IMG/VR virus record: IMGVR_UViG_3300023235_000139 | Span: 1-23,514 of that record | Length of the DNA: 23,514 nt | Source of the DNA: a virus | Strand: one strand, 5' to 3' | Part shown: piece after piece, positions 1 to 7,166 of the stretch | Layout: each line of letters starts with the position of its first letter | Position numbering within the stretch: position 1 is the stretch's first letter | Position numbers and translations under genes: made by a program | The notes under the pieces: model-generated | Databases searched by the model: none | The model's input: only the letters and a program-made list of their open reading frames with translations | Told to the model about the DNA's origin: nothing

Positions 1-34
1 CATATTCAAATCCTTCTACTCTTTTTTTTGCCAT
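1..34 (-). CDS. N-terminal fragment of a phage early gene
   Basis: The minus strand opens with ATG at 34 and reads MAKKRVEGFEY before leaving the window. A Shine-Dalgarno-like AAAGGG lies about six bases upstream of the ATG, which supports this as a true start. The gene would be the next member of the leftward operon, about 60 bases past the HD-hydrolase stop. Eleven residues are too few to assign a family. Some Mu-type Gam proteins begin similarly (MAKKR), but that is only a hint. Confidence 0.5.
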   Translation of the reverse strand, partial: MAKKRVEGFEY

Positions 35-96
35 TTCAACCCTTTGTTTTAGTTTATATTCAAATTTCGCCTTTCAACACATAACACTCGTTAAAA

Positions 97-618
97 TCAA
101 CTCTGCTGAATCTTAGCTTTGTACGTTAGCCGGTAAAAGAGGTCTAAGAACTGGCGCTTGGTTTTGCGCCAATGCTGGTATCTGATGTCGGCAGAAACTA
201 TCGGCTCCTGTCCCTTCAATACCATGCGTTCGCGAATGAGTGCAGCAGCATCTACTTCCTTCACTCGTGGATCTAAGATTTCCGGCACGCCGAACTTCTT
301 TGCGATTTCGCTCCACAAGCGACCTTCAATCAATTGATAGTTCAGGCACTGCTTCTTAATTGGTGATGCCAAATCTTGCATATATGCTTCCGTAGCATCG
401 TGCAGTAAGGCTTGCAAACCCAACTCTTTGCCGTACACATTGCGGTAGCACCATATAGAATGTTGCCCAACGGTGTATGGGAATCGGGTGTGCCCGGTCC
501 AACGTGGAATCATGCTTAAGGCGTGGGCAATGTCTTCGATATGAATACACTCAGGATTTGGATACATGATGTCCAACACATTACGGCTCGGATAGGTATC
601 TACTTTGGCGCTTGGCAT
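97..618 (-). CDS. HD-domain phosphohydrolase, YfbR-like
   Basis: A 173-aa protein of the HD superfamily, probably a metal-dependent nucleotide phosphohydrolase acting on (deoxy)nucleoside monophosphates in the cytoplasm. Visible features are the entry segment IEDIAHALSMIPRWTGHTR, then VGQHS, then LLHDATEAYMQDLASPIKK. This gives the H...HD...D metal-ligand pattern, and the EAYxxDxxxPxK ending is typical of phage-encoded HD proteins related to YfbR. The start at 618 is chosen because GGAG lies seven bases upstream and the ATG follows the TAA of the upstream gene (620-622) by one base. A longer reading from 678 would run 20 codons into that gene. It belongs to the leftward operon. The family assignment is secure; the substrate is inferred. 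Confidence 0.85.
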   Translation of the reverse strand: MPSAKVDTYPSRNVLDIMYPNPECIHIEDIAHALSMIPRWTGHTRFPYTVGQHSIWCYRNVYGKELGLQALLHDATEAYMQDLASPIKKQCLNYQLIEGRLWSEIAKKFGVPEILDPRVKEVDAAALIRERMVLKGQEPIVSADIRYQHWRKTKRQFLDLFYRLTYKAKIQQS

Positions 619-619
619 G

Positions 620-904
620 TTAGTTCTCCAATTGTGGTGAAACATCGACAGTGATTCTGTTTGTGTGCTCAGAAACATGGAATACCAAGCTGTTGAGTGC
701 TTTATTGGCTTTCTCCGCTAAGTTTACCTTATTGCCAAAGTTGTGAATTACATACGCCTTACCATCACTGTACTTGGCAATCACTATGTTTTGATGCGTG
801 CTTTTATCTAGCGATTTGTTGGTTAGTACCAGTTTTTGCGTGGTAAAGAAAAGCACTTGCTCCAGGTCTAATTCTGCAATCGGTTCAATGGATTTGATAA
901 TCAT
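620..904 (-). CDS. Small phage protein of unknown function
   Basis: A 94-aa protein (MIIKSIEPIAELDLEQVLF...) that I do not recognise. It looks soluble, with no membrane segment or signal peptide and alternating beta-like and helical stretches. Its ATG overlaps the TGA of the upstream gene as ATGA, and AAGGAAG lies at the end of that gene about six bases before the start, so translation is probably coupled. Its stop lies one base before the start of the HD hydrolase. Coding status rests on its place in a gapless operon. Confidence 0.7.
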   Translation of the reverse strand: MIIKSIEPIAELDLEQVLFFTTQKLVLTNKSLDKSTHQNIVIAKYSDGKAYVIHNFGNKVNLAEKANKALNSLVFHVSEHTNRITVDVSPQLEN

Positions 905-1194
905 ATTGCTTCCTTTTTTGGATTAGATTCTTCAATTCTGATTAAGGTGATGTACACTTGATACTCTCGGTTCTCTTCGGTTCGCCCGAAAATATCAAAC
1001 CATTTATTAGGCAATCTGTTTTTAGCCAGGCGTTTAATCTGCTGGGTATCAAAGCGGTTATTGCCTACAAAGCCCATTACTTCGTTAAGGTCTAGTTCAT
1101 CCATTTCGGTAAGCACTTCGTCAAACTTCGATTTTTGTCGCGCTCGCCCTACGTGGGTTGGTAACTTGTCTAGCTTAAATGGCTCGGGTCTCAT
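901..1194 (-). CDS. Small phage protein of unknown function
   Basis: A 97-aa, strongly charged protein (MRPEPFKLDKLPTHVGRAR...) with a central helical-looking segment rich in D, E and L (residues about 24-40) and a basic stretch (QQIKRLAKNRLPNKW). No family recognised. It starts by a TAATG overlap with the upstream gene, whose last codons carry AAAAGG as the ribosome binding site. It ends in ...SNPKKEAI, resembling the ends of two other genes in this operon because the same bases form the next gene's ribosome binding site. Confidence 0.7.
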   Translation of the reverse strand: MRPEPFKLDKLPTHVGRARQKSKFDEVLTEMDELDLNEVMGFVGNNRFDTQQIKRLAKNRLPNKWFDIFGRTEENREYQVYITLIRIEESNPKKEAI

Positions 1195-1388
1195 TACACT
1201 GCCTTTTTATTGGTAGACTTCTTAATTCTATCGCTGGCGTTCATCGTTTTGAGATGGTCGATGATTAGGAGTGCTTCGCGACTGTAAGGCGGTTGGAACT
1301 TAAAGGTGCATACTTCGGGCAAGTAGGTCTGCATGACGGCATGTTTGTCCGACTCGGCTTGATCAATATGTTGTTGTGGGATTTTCAT
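1194..1388 (-). CDS. Small phage protein of unknown function
   Basis: A 64-aa protein (MKIPQQHIDQAESDKHAVM...) with no recognised domain. It is separated from the upstream 370-aa gene by about 30 bases holding an AATT-type heptamer repeat, so it lacks the stop-start overlap seen elsewhere in this operon. No clear Shine-Dalgarno sequence precedes the ATG. Its stop overlaps the next start as TAATG. The C-terminal STNKKAV encodes the downstream ribosome binding site. Confidence 0.62.
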   Translation of the reverse strand: MKIPQQHIDQAESDKHAVMQTYLPEVCTFKFQPPYSREALLIIDHLKTMNASDRIKKSTNKKAV

Positions 1389-1402
1389 CTAAGATAATGT
1401 TG

Positions 1403-1424
1403 AATTCTAAATTTTGAATTAATT
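1403..1424. repeat. AATT-type heptamer repeat, intergenic
   Basis: Two heptamer units, AATTCTA and AATTTTG, followed by AATTAATT, lie between the 64-aa and 370-aa genes. The block begins at the stop codon of the 370-aa gene, so the repeat supplies that stop. It belongs to the same family as the blocks at 2489, 7249 and 10435. Confidence 0.6.
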
Positions 1425-2531
1425 GAGGATTTCACCTGTTGCTTCGTCTACGGTTTCGCCGTGCATGTCTTTGACGGGGCGGGTTTCGGTGGCGCCTGCA
1501 AAGGCTTCGTAATTGTTGTTGTACAAGCTTTGGCGGCCTCCATCAATAGTGCGATGTAGATTCACAATGTGGTGGCGTAGATCTTCGGGGCAATCGTCCA
1601 TCATCTTAATCTTGGTGATGAACTTGTTTGCCACATGTTGCGCCTCGAAAGCGTAGCCAAGCATATTCTCTAAACCTTCTACGGTTGCCGCCTTATTGCC
1701 GTGCATCATATCCATGCGTTCAGCGTACTCGGCTTTTTCTTGTAAATCACTTACTAGCTTTTTCTGCTGCTTAAGTTCAGCTTCTAGTTCACTCTTAGCA
1801 TCCAGCAGCTTGGCATTGCGATCTTTGTAGCCGTCAATTTCACCCTTTAACAACTTACTGATCTCGTTTCGAGTTCGCATCTGAATATCTTCCAGGGCTA
1901 CTTCACGTCCATCGCCGAATTTCACCACGCCTGTATTAAGCACCTCAGCGAAATCGGCGTCTTCGATTCGGGCTACTTCGTACCACTTAGATAAGCCAAT
2001 ACTGTTTAAGGCGGTTAAATTTGCTTGTTGTTCTTCATTTAAGTGGGACGCTGGTGTCTCACCATGTAACACCGGTGTTACATTGCTATGTAAACCCAGG
2101 TTTACATTCGGAATTAAATCCTCAAACCTATCAGCCACTTTTAACTTTTTGTGAGCTGCTTGCCTAGAAATACCTAGCTCCACTTGATAGAACTCTTCAC
2201 GAGTACTGTAGCCTAGATCTAGATGATGCTCACCATCTAAGAACTTCTTAAGGAGAATAGCTTGGGCAAGGTCTGCCATTTTCATGAGGCTGTACAGCGA
2301 ATGCGCACTGGCTTGCTGTTGTGGTGTACGTTGCACTATTTCGCCACGTTCGGCGTCGTACACTTCGCGTACTTGGAATGAGGGTGCGGCCGTGGTCTGG
2401 TTGCCCGGAACCGCCACTGCGCCGCCATTTTGTGTGCTTTCGCAAGAATCATCCGTAGATGATGTTGTGACCTCATTTTCTTGATCGGAATTTTGAATTC
2501 TGAATTCTGAATTTTGAATTTCTTCAGCCAT
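1419..2531 (-). CDS. DNA-binding protein with HTH and coiled coil
   Basis: A 370-aa protein, the largest in the leftward operon. In order it has a low-complexity N-terminus (residues 1-50, partly encoded by heptamer repeats), a helical region with an HTH-like signature (about residues 95-140: GYSTREEFYQVELGISRQAAHKKL), a short insert-like stretch around residues 140-165, a predicted coiled coil rich in E, K and L (about 235-290), and a C-terminal helical region. GYSTxEEFxxxxLGISRxxAxxxL resembles DNA-binding segments in plasmid and phage replication or regulatory proteins; the exact family is not identified. The start at 2531 follows GGAAG and overlaps the previous stop as TAATG; an open reading from 2624 would cover the upstream gene. 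Oddly, residues about 150-163 are encoded by a palindromic repeat also found at 10328-10374. Confidence 0.78.
   Translation of the reverse strand: MAEEIQNSEFRIQNSDQENEVTTSSTDDSCESTQNGGAVAVPGNQTTAAPSFQVREVYDAERGEIVQRTPQQQASAHSLYSLMKMADLAQAILLKKFLDGEHHLDLGYSTREEFYQVELGISRQAAHKKLKVADRFEDLIPNVNLGLHSNVTPVLHGETPASHLNEEQQANLTALNSIGLSKWYEVARIEDADFAEVLNTGVVKFGDGREVALEDIQMRTRNEISKLLKGEIDGYKDRNAKLLDAKSELEAELKQQKKLVSDLQEKAEYAERMDMMHGNKAATVEGLENMLGYAFEAQHVANKFITKIKMMDDCPEDLRHHIVNLHRTIDGGRQSLYNNNYEAFAGATETRPVKDMHGETVDEATGEILN
2043..2083. repeat. Palindromic dispersed repeat inside a coding gene
   Basis: This stretch contains the perfect 20-base palindrome ATGTAACACCGGTGTTACAT (2064-2083), joined to a second dyad (GTGGGACGCTGGTGTCTCAC, imperfect). 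Positions 2043-2071 match 28 of 29 bases of the reverse complement of 10328-10356, and 2060-2080 match 10354-10374 exactly. It is read in frame by the 370-aa gene as NVTPVLHGETPAS. A neighbouring dyad (GTAAACC/GGTTTAC, 2090-2105) adjoins it. The shared unit suggests a mobile REP-like element tolerated in a protein linker. Confidence 0.72.
2489..2521. repeat. AATT heptamer tandem repeat, in-frame
   Basis: Four tandem heptamers (AATTTTG, AATTCTG, AATTCTG, AATTTTG) plus a partial unit lie just inside the 370-aa gene. Three heptamers make 21 bases, so translation gives a seven-residue period, seen as EIQNSEFRIQNS near the N-terminus. Similar NSEFRIQ-type stretches are known from proteins of Bacteroidota, Chlorobiota and cyanobacteria; that link is from general knowledge, not a search. 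Confidence 0.75.
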
Positions 2532-2824
2532 TACACTGCTTCCTTGTTTGATTTTTCGTTTAGTATTTTTCGGATGTACTCGTGCGATAAGCAGAAGTAG
2601 AAGGCGATTTTTCGCAAGCTCCACTCAAACGAAACTTGGTGAAATCGCCATGCGGTCCATTCCATATCTGTGCCCATAAAGGGGTTTTCGGTGTAGCCAA
2701 CAGGCTCAATTTCTAAGGCTCTGCGAACGGTGCGTTCGCTGCATTCTAGGCGCTTGGCAATAAGTGCATTACCCATGCCTACCGATTTCGCCATTACTAT
2801 GCGGTTGTGGAGATTAGTCGGCAT
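2531..2824 (-). CDS. Small helix-turn-helix DNA-binding protein
   Basis: A 97-aa protein with one clear HTH, GMGNALIAKRLECSERTVRRAL (about residues 16-38), close to the pattern of transposase/recombinase-type and regulator HTHs. A second possible HTH is SLRKIAFYFCLSHEYIRKIL (about 69-88). It is probably a DNA-binding regulator or replication accessory protein in the early operon. GAGG lies eight bases before the ATG, inside the 23-aa microORF that overlaps its start. Its stop overlaps the next start as TAATG. The DNA-binding role is inferred from the motif; target and function are unknown. Confidence 0.72.
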   Translation of the reverse strand: MPTNLHNRIVMAKSVGMGNALIAKRLECSERTVRRALEIEPVGYTENPFMGTDMEWTAWRFHQVSFEWSLRKIAFYFCLSHEYIRKILNEKSNKEAV

Positions 2825-2885
2825 TAGGCGACCTCTTCATTGCATGTAATACCTTAACGGTAGCCTCATTTTTTTCTGCACCCAT
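2814..2885 (-). CDS. Possible 23-aa microgene in the early operon
   Basis: An ORF reading MGAEKNEATVKVLHAMKRSPNAD fills what would otherwise be the only gap between the two HTH genes. GGGAG lies six bases before its ATG at 2885. An ATG at 2888, overlapping the upstream TGA as ATGA, would add one Met. Its end overlaps the next gene by 11 bases and contains that gene's GAGG ribosome binding site. It may make a real micropeptide or serve only to couple translation. Confidence 0.42.
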   Translation of the reverse strand: MGAEKNEATVKVLHAMKRSPNAD

Positions 2886-2887
2886 CA

Positions 2888-3166
2888 TCAACTCCCAGTG
2901 GCTGTTAATTCTTGAGCAAGTTGATCGCTCACTTCTATTTTCTGCCTATTTAAGATTTCGTCACGATATGAGACAGCCTCTTTTATAATCGCTGAGATTT
3001 TAGGAGTGATTGGGTAATCTTCTTTAAAAGCACGACCAATAGTACGGACCGTAACTTTTATATCCTTTTTATCGAGTCTTGATTGTATTTGTTTGTGCGC
3101 ACCCAGTGGCAAAAGGGTGTTCAATGCCACTCTATTGATGGTGCTTATGGAAATTTGTTTTCGCAT
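2888..3166 (-). CDS. Small HTH-like putative phage regulator
   Basis: A 92-aa protein, first gene of the leftward operon. LLPLGAHKQIQSRLDKKDIKVTVRTIGRAF (written here only as a region, residues about 19-49), followed by a helical ITPKISAIIKEAVSYR segment, matches the layout of small HTH proteins common in Bacteroidota phages, where an LPxG helix start precedes the recognition helix and a final helix of the IxxAAxxL type. Its position next to a divergent control region suggests a Cro- or repressor-like role. ATG at 3166 is preferred over the preceding TTG (3169). No Shine-Dalgarno is visible. No family member is recognised by name. Confidence 0.62.
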   Translation of the reverse strand: MRKQISISTINRVALNTLLPLGAHKQIQSRLDKKDIKVTVRTIGRAFKEDYPITPKISAIIKEAVSYRDEILNRQKIEVSDQLAQELTATGS

Positions 3167-3369
3167 CAATTGTCTGTATTATGTTGGTTGTGTGTCTGAA
3201 CTCTGTCATAATATAATCACAATTTGTCATAATGCCAAAAGAATTATCGAATAATTCAATAAAAATATTCAGGTTTTTTACGCCATACTTAGTGGCGTAG
3301 CAATACTAGGTTCGATCATTGCAGTATCAACATATTGACATAATCCACCGTATCACCTAACTTAACAAG
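3167..3369. promoter_or_regulatory. Divergent control region with repeated operators
   Basis: The region separates the leftward and rightward operons. It carries TGTCATAAT at 3204-3212 and 3225-3233, 21 bases apart (two helical turns), and TGACATAAT at 3336-3344. It also holds the dyad GAATTAT-CGA-ATAATTC (3241-3257). The third copy overlaps a possible -35 TTGACA (3335-3340), with a poor -10 (TAACTT, 3358-3363) 17 bases on, which would place a transcript start near the GTG at 3370. Operator function is inferred from repetition and helical spacing. Confidence 0.5.
3279..3299. repeat. Inverted repeat in the divergent control region
   Basis: TACGCCA and TGGCGTA form a perfect 7-bp dyad around the seven-base centre TACTTAG. 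A T run precedes it on the plus strand, and neither strand has a T run after the stem, so it is not a convincing terminator. A protein-binding dyad is more likely. Confidence 0.45.
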
Positions 3370-3678
3370 GTGAAATCTTCAGCAAGTGCATCCTCCGAAC
3401 AATCTGATCTATTCCCTAGTGAGTTCCAACTCGGACCTATTACTTCTATCTTGAGAGAAGAATTGAGTCCGGCTGGGTTCGCAGCTATTAAGAATCTCGG
3501 CAAGCATGTGGAGTATCTAATGCGCGAACAGCAACGCAAAGACGAGATTAGAACCGAATACTTCACCCTTCGCGAATCGCTTGGCTCGGCAAAAGAAGCA
3601 CAACGGCACATCATGGATACCTACGAGCTAGAATACGATCTGTTTGATAAGATCATCTACCCAAGAATCGGGAATTGA
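3370..3678 (+). CDS. Small unknown protein upstream of the terminase
   Basis: A 102-aa protein, first gene of the rightward arm. It is mostly helical in appearance, with basic and acidic residues alternating in the middle (KHVEYLMREQQRKDEIRTEYFTLRE is within residues about 44-70). No family recognised. The only available start is GTG at 3370, since an in-frame stop (TAA, 3358) precedes it and there is no ATG until residue 51. AAGG lies directly against the GTG, too close for a normal Shine-Dalgarno, so a leaderless message or a shorter product is possible. Confidence 0.55.
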   Translation: MKSSASASSEQSDLFPSEFQLGPITSILREELSPAGFAAIKNLGKHVEYLMREQQRKDEIRTEYFTLRESLGSAKEAQRHIMDTYELEYDLFDKIIYPRIGN

Positions 3679-3723
3679 CACACCCCTACATCCCCTCTCA
3701 AGCGGGGACGTAAACGCCACCTT

Positions 3724-3740
3724 CGTACACCTGTTGTACG
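3724..3740. promoter_or_regulatory. Late-control dyad, copy 1 (terminase side)
   Basis: The dyad CGTACA-CCTGT-TGTACG lies about 85 bases upstream of the terminase small-subunit ATG. The only other copy seen is at 10497-10513, upstream of the protease gene, differing by one central base. A TATATT that could be a -10 lies about 22 bases further on (near 3763). Shared placement before two morphogenesis blocks suggests a binding site for a phage activator or repressor. Confidence 0.5.
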
Positions 3741-3781
3741 TAATAGGTCTAAGCGCGGCACTGTATATTAGGATTGGTGTA

Positions 3782-3817
3782 TCTCGACAAGCTCGATAAC
3801 CGAATCTCGATAAGCTC
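3782..3817 (+). repeat. Short direct repeat in terminase leader
   Basis: TCTCGACAAGCTC (3782-3794) and TCTCGATAAGCTC (3805-3817) are 13-mers with one difference, 23 bases apart, just before the ATG at 3825. They lie within a possible N-terminal extension from TTG 3774, but their repetition fits a leader or operator better than coding sequence. Confidence 0.4.
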
Positions 3818-3824
3818 TACCATC

Positions 3825-4289
3825 ATGCCGAAAACAGGAAACAAAGCGTACTTATTAGAACCGCAAGCCTTTGAGCTGTACAGAACAGGTATGACTTTGA
3901 CCGAGATTGCCAAAACCGTAGGCGTTTCTTTACAAACCATATCGGGTAAAAAGGGCTGGAAGGTAAAGTACAATTGGGATCAGAAGATTGAGAAGTATGA
4001 GACCTCGAGCCGTTCCAGTGTAGAGATTATCAAGCGGATTATAAAAGACAAGCTAGACGAAGTTAAGAATACGCCCGTGAAGGAATTGCCCAAAGGCTTC
4101 GAAGATGGGCTGTTTAAGTTGCAATTGATGGCAGAAAAGATGGATGTGAATTTTGATCGCCTTGCCTTTACCCTCGAAATTATGAAGGATTACAACGAGT
4201 TTCTTACGTACCATCATCCTGAACTTGCTGGGCATTTCCACGAATTGTTACCTGAATTTTTAAATGCCCAAAGCAAGAAGTATGGCTAA
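3825..4289 (+). CDS. terS: Terminase small subunit, DUF1804-like
   Basis: A 154-aa protein with an N-terminal HTH, FELYRTGMTLTEIAKTVGVS (about residues 17-36), followed by LQTISGKKGWKVKYNWDQKI. This layout, an HTH then a WD segment and a long helical tail, matches the small terminase proteins of Mu-like phages (DUF1804). It would bind phage DNA and hand it to TerL for packaging. ATG at 3825 is preferred; an upstream TTG (3774) would add 17 residues encoded by a repeat-rich leader. The gene ends inside the TerL start (ATGGCTAA overlap), which supports the pairing. The HTH is seen directly; the terminase role comes from motif and position. Confidence 0.72.
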   Translation: MPKTGNKAYLLEPQAFELYRTGMTLTEIAKTVGVSLQTISGKKGWKVKYNWDQKIEKYETSSRSSVEIIKRIIKDKLDEVKNTPVKELPKGFEDGLFKLQLMAEKMDVNFDRLAFTLEIMKDYNEFLTYHHPELAGHFHELLPEFLNAQSKKYG

Positions 4290-5769
4290 GCGACTGATAT
4301 CCAAAAAAGACTATCTCAAGCGTTCAGAGGAACTACTTCAACTCATCCAACAGGATGTGAAGCCGTTTATGGATGTGAGTGTTGCTGGTATAGCTGAGCG
4401 TAGGCACCGAGCAGAAACCGATCTAGAATATCTCTGCCAAACGTATTTACCGCATCATTTTAGTGGAGTATTTGAAAGCGGACACAAAAAAATTATTCAA
4501 GCAACCACGGTTTGGAATAAAGTAATCCAAGCTCGTGGATTTCGCGGTTTGGGTAAAACTACCATCATTGGCGTGGGATATGCTTTGCAAGCCATTCTGT
4601 TCAAGCGCACCCGATACCTTCCATTCATATCCGATACGGACGATCAAGCAGAAATGCAGATCCTTACCATTAAGATGGAACTGGAAAAGAATCCACGAAT
4701 TATTGCCGATTTTGGTGAACAGCGTGGTTTGGAATGGAGCGAAAACGCCTTTGTTACTAAAGACGGTGTGAAGGTTGAAGCAAGTTCCTGGCGTAGTTTT
4801 AAACGTGGCAGAAAGTACATGCAATATCGTGCCAAGATTATTGTGTGCGATGATCTGGAGAGTTTGGAATCTGCTAAAACCAAAAAGAATGTAGATAAGC
4901 GTGAAGATGCTCTCCTTGGTGATATCCTGAATGCCCTCGATTTGAAAGCCGAATGGCAGCTGTTTGTGGTTACCAACAAATTAAGCCGTGATGATGTTGA
5001 TGATCGATTGTCAAAGAATAAATCAGTGCATACGGTTTCTGTTGTTGCCGAGCAAGAAAATGAGCGTGCTACTCACCCAAAGAGTTTTCCAAAGAAGGTC
5101 TTAAATCATATTAAAGACACTATTGGATCGGTTAAGTACGCCCGTGAATATCTGCTGAAAATTATAAGCAGTGAGCAAGATGATTTTCAAGAAGAATGGT
5201 TTGTGATGCTGGATAAGCCCGCACTAAACTACAAATACATAGTGCAAGCGAATGATCCATCAGTAGGCTCTACCGAAGGTCATGATACCAAGGCTTGGTT
5301 AATTATGGGATTGACTGAAGACGGCAAGCATGTGGATGTAATGCACGCTTGGATTCGGCATACCACCATCAACAGCATGTGTAAAACGGCGTTTGATTTG
5401 CATAAGGTTTGGAATCCACACAAGGTTGCCTTCGAAAGTAACGGCTTCCAGGTGCTCTTGAAAGACAAGCTCGAAACGATTGCCCAGGAGAATGGCCACG
5501 GTTTTGGATTAATGAGTTCGTTGCAACTCATTCAAAATAACACCGTAAAGAATACGCGGATAATGAGATTGCAGAGTGGTATTGAAAATGGATTCTATCG
5601 TTTTGTGAAAGGCTCGGATATGAGGCGCTTAATCAATCAATTCTTAGATTTTGACAGTTCCACCACATCCAACACCGATGATGGACCTGATGCGATGGAG
5701 ATGGGCAACCGTGCCCTACGAAAATTAAACGGCGAAATTGAAACTGTAAATGCAGAGGTATATTACTGA
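4282..5769 (+). CDS. terL: Terminase large subunit, TerL
   Basis: A 495-aa packaging motor: an N-terminal ATPase that pumps DNA into the procapsid and a C-terminal RNase H-fold nuclease that cuts concatemers or host-joined DNA. Walker A is RGFRGLGKTT (about residues 85-94) and Walker B KIIVCDDLE (about 185-193). Nuclease acidic residues are in QANDPSVG (about 325), AFESNG (about 384) and DDGPDAME (about 466-472). Length is normal for the family. ATG 4282 is chosen because it overlaps the terS stop as ATGGCTAA and follows AAGAAG; ATG 4264 would add six residues. The stop overlaps the portal start (TGATG). Confidence 0.95.
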   Translation: MAKRLISKKDYLKRSEELLQLIQQDVKPFMDVSVAGIAERRHRAETDLEYLCQTYLPHHFSGVFESGHKKIIQATTVWNKVIQARGFRGLGKTTIIGVGYALQAILFKRTRYLPFISDTDDQAEMQILTIKMELEKNPRIIADFGEQRGLEWSENAFVTKDGVKVEASSWRSFKRGRKYMQYRAKIIVCDDLESLESAKTKKNVDKREDALLGDILNALDLKAEWQLFVVTNKLSRDDVDDRLSKNKSVHTVSVVAEQENERATHPKSFPKKVLNHIKDTIGSVKYAREYLLKIISSEQDDFQEEWFVMLDKPALNYKYIVQANDPSVGSTEGHDTKAWLIMGLTEDGKHVDVMHAWIRHTTINSMCKTAFDLHKVWNPHKVAFESNGFQVLLKDKLETIAQENGHGFGLMSSLQLIQNNTVKNTRIMRLQSGIENGFYRFVKGSDMRRLINQFLDFDSSTTSNTDDGPDAMEMGNRALRKLNGEIETVNAEVYY

Positions 5770-7166
5770 TGAGCACCGACCCCGAAGACCGACAAAAATA
5801 TGCCTACGCCGAAGTAATCACCGGCGATGAAAGTGAAAGCTGGATGTTGCCATTGCTAGAAAAGAGTGGGATTGCGAAAAGCTCGAAGACATCCATCAAA
5901 AAGAATTCCTATGCCATTATAGATGAGCCTGTCGGCACTCGGGATTGGATTGAGCCGAAACTCGCGTTCAACGATCTGCTCAGTTGGTTGGAAATGAGTA
6001 TTTGGCACAAGCGATGCGTATTTGCAAAAGCCGCCGTTACGGTTGGCCTTGGTTGGCGCTTGGTTACTAAAGAGGAAGACAAGGCGCCCGACGAAGCTCA
6101 TGCGAAATTGATGGAGTTCTTGAGTCAGCCGAACGAAAACAAGCTAGATAGTTTTTCCTTAATCGCCTTCAAAAGCTTGGTAGATTATGAAGCGACAGGG
6201 AACTTCGTGAATGAATTAAGTAGCGCAATGGGTGGCGAGCTTGGCAGATTGTATCACCAACGAATGGCGAATTTTCGTGTGGCTAAGAAACGGAATGACG
6301 GCTATTACCAAGTTCCCATTAAGGGGTATACATTGCGACAGGTGCATTTTACGCGCTGGGGAGTGGTTGAGCCTGGCAAGAATCAGATCCTCCATTATTA
6401 CCAGTACGATCCAAGCAGTGATTATTACGGTAGCCCAATTTGGGTGCCCGCACTGGCTGATATGGTTCTAGATCGTTCGGCGGTGGAATTCAACATCAAT
6501 CTATTTCGGAATCAATTAGTGGCGAAGTTCGCCGTGATTGTGGAGGGTGGGAAATTAAGTGCTGGCGCAAAGCAAAGCCTTCGGGAGTTCCTAGCCTCGC
6601 AAGCTACCGGCACCAAAAATGCAGGGCGAACACTGATATTTGATACGGATGATCCTAATGTGAAGGTGAAGATTGAGAAGCTGGAAATGGATTTCGGCGA
6701 CAAAAACGGCTTCATGGGCAAGACTCGGGAAACATCACGAGATATGATTGTGAGTGCGCATGGCGTACCACCTCGCATTGTCGGCATTGTTACTGCAGGT
6801 CAGCTAGGCGGTGGCGGTGAGGCTGATTCTCAGTTGAGGATCTTCGAAGAAATTGATCGCGCTCCCGAACGTAATCGTATTGAAGAGTTCTACAATCGCA
6901 CGATTATTCAAGATGCACGATTCGGTGAACACAAATGGAACCTGGAGTTCAATGCTATTGATACGACGAACCGCAAGATGGATGCCGAGATTGAGAACAT
7001 CTTGAAGCAAGCTGGCATTAAGCTCCCTGAAGAGAGTCGGCAAGATCTTGGGCTGCCATCATTGGATGAGGAAGGTATGCAACGCCTGGGCGCAAGCTCG
7101 GGATTGGAGCAAAACGTGAATGAGCTGGTGAGCCTCAGAAAACGTTTAGAAGGTCTAGATGAATAA
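5769..7166 (+). CDS. Phage portal protein
   Basis: A 465-aa portal, the dodecameric ring at the head vertex through which DNA passes and on which TerL and the neck assemble. Family signs include the mid-protein YYQYDPSSDYYGSPIWVPAL stretch (about residues 215-235), the acidic and glycine-rich region around residues 325-355 with SAHGVPPRIVGIVTAGQLGG, and a helical C-terminus with FYNRTIIQ. These are typical of the P2/PBSX-type portal superfamily. It sits directly after TerL and before the gpF-like gene, the canonical order. Translation is coupled to TerL by a TGATG overlap. Confidence 0.9.
   Translation: MSTDPEDRQKYAYAEVITGDESESWMLPLLEKSGIAKSSKTSIKKNSYAIIDEPVGTRDWIEPKLAFNDLLSWLEMSIWHKRCVFAKAAVTVGLGWRLVTKEEDKAPDEAHAKLMEFLSQPNENKLDSFSLIAFKSLVDYEATGNFVNELSSAMGGELGRLYHQRMANFRVAKKRNDGYYQVPIKGYTLRQVHFTRWGVVEPGKNQILHYYQYDPSSDYYGSPIWVPALADMVLDRSAVEFNINLFRNQLVAKFAVIVEGGKLSAGAKQSLREFLASQATGTKNAGRTLIFDTDDPNVKVKIEKLEMDFGDKNGFMGKTRETSRDMIVSAHGVPPRIVGIVTAGQLGGGGEADSQLRIFEEIDRAPERNRIEEFYNRTIIQDARFGEHKWNLEFNAIDTTNRKMDAEIENILKQAGIKLPEESRQDLGLPSLDEEGMQRLGASSGLEQNVNELVSLRKRLEGLDE

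Noticed and set aside
2284-2484. Plus-strand ORF opposite the 370-aa gene
   Set aside because: It lies antisense to a well-supported gene, has no ribosome binding site, and its protein is low complexity with no recognisable domain.
1403-2521. CRISPR array in the AATT repeat blocks
   Set aside because: Units are seven bases, directly tandem and lack unique spacers.
3279-3299. Stem-loop as a transcription terminator
   Set aside because: T run precedes rather than follows the stem on the plus strand and is absent after it on the minus strand; more likely a binding dyad.
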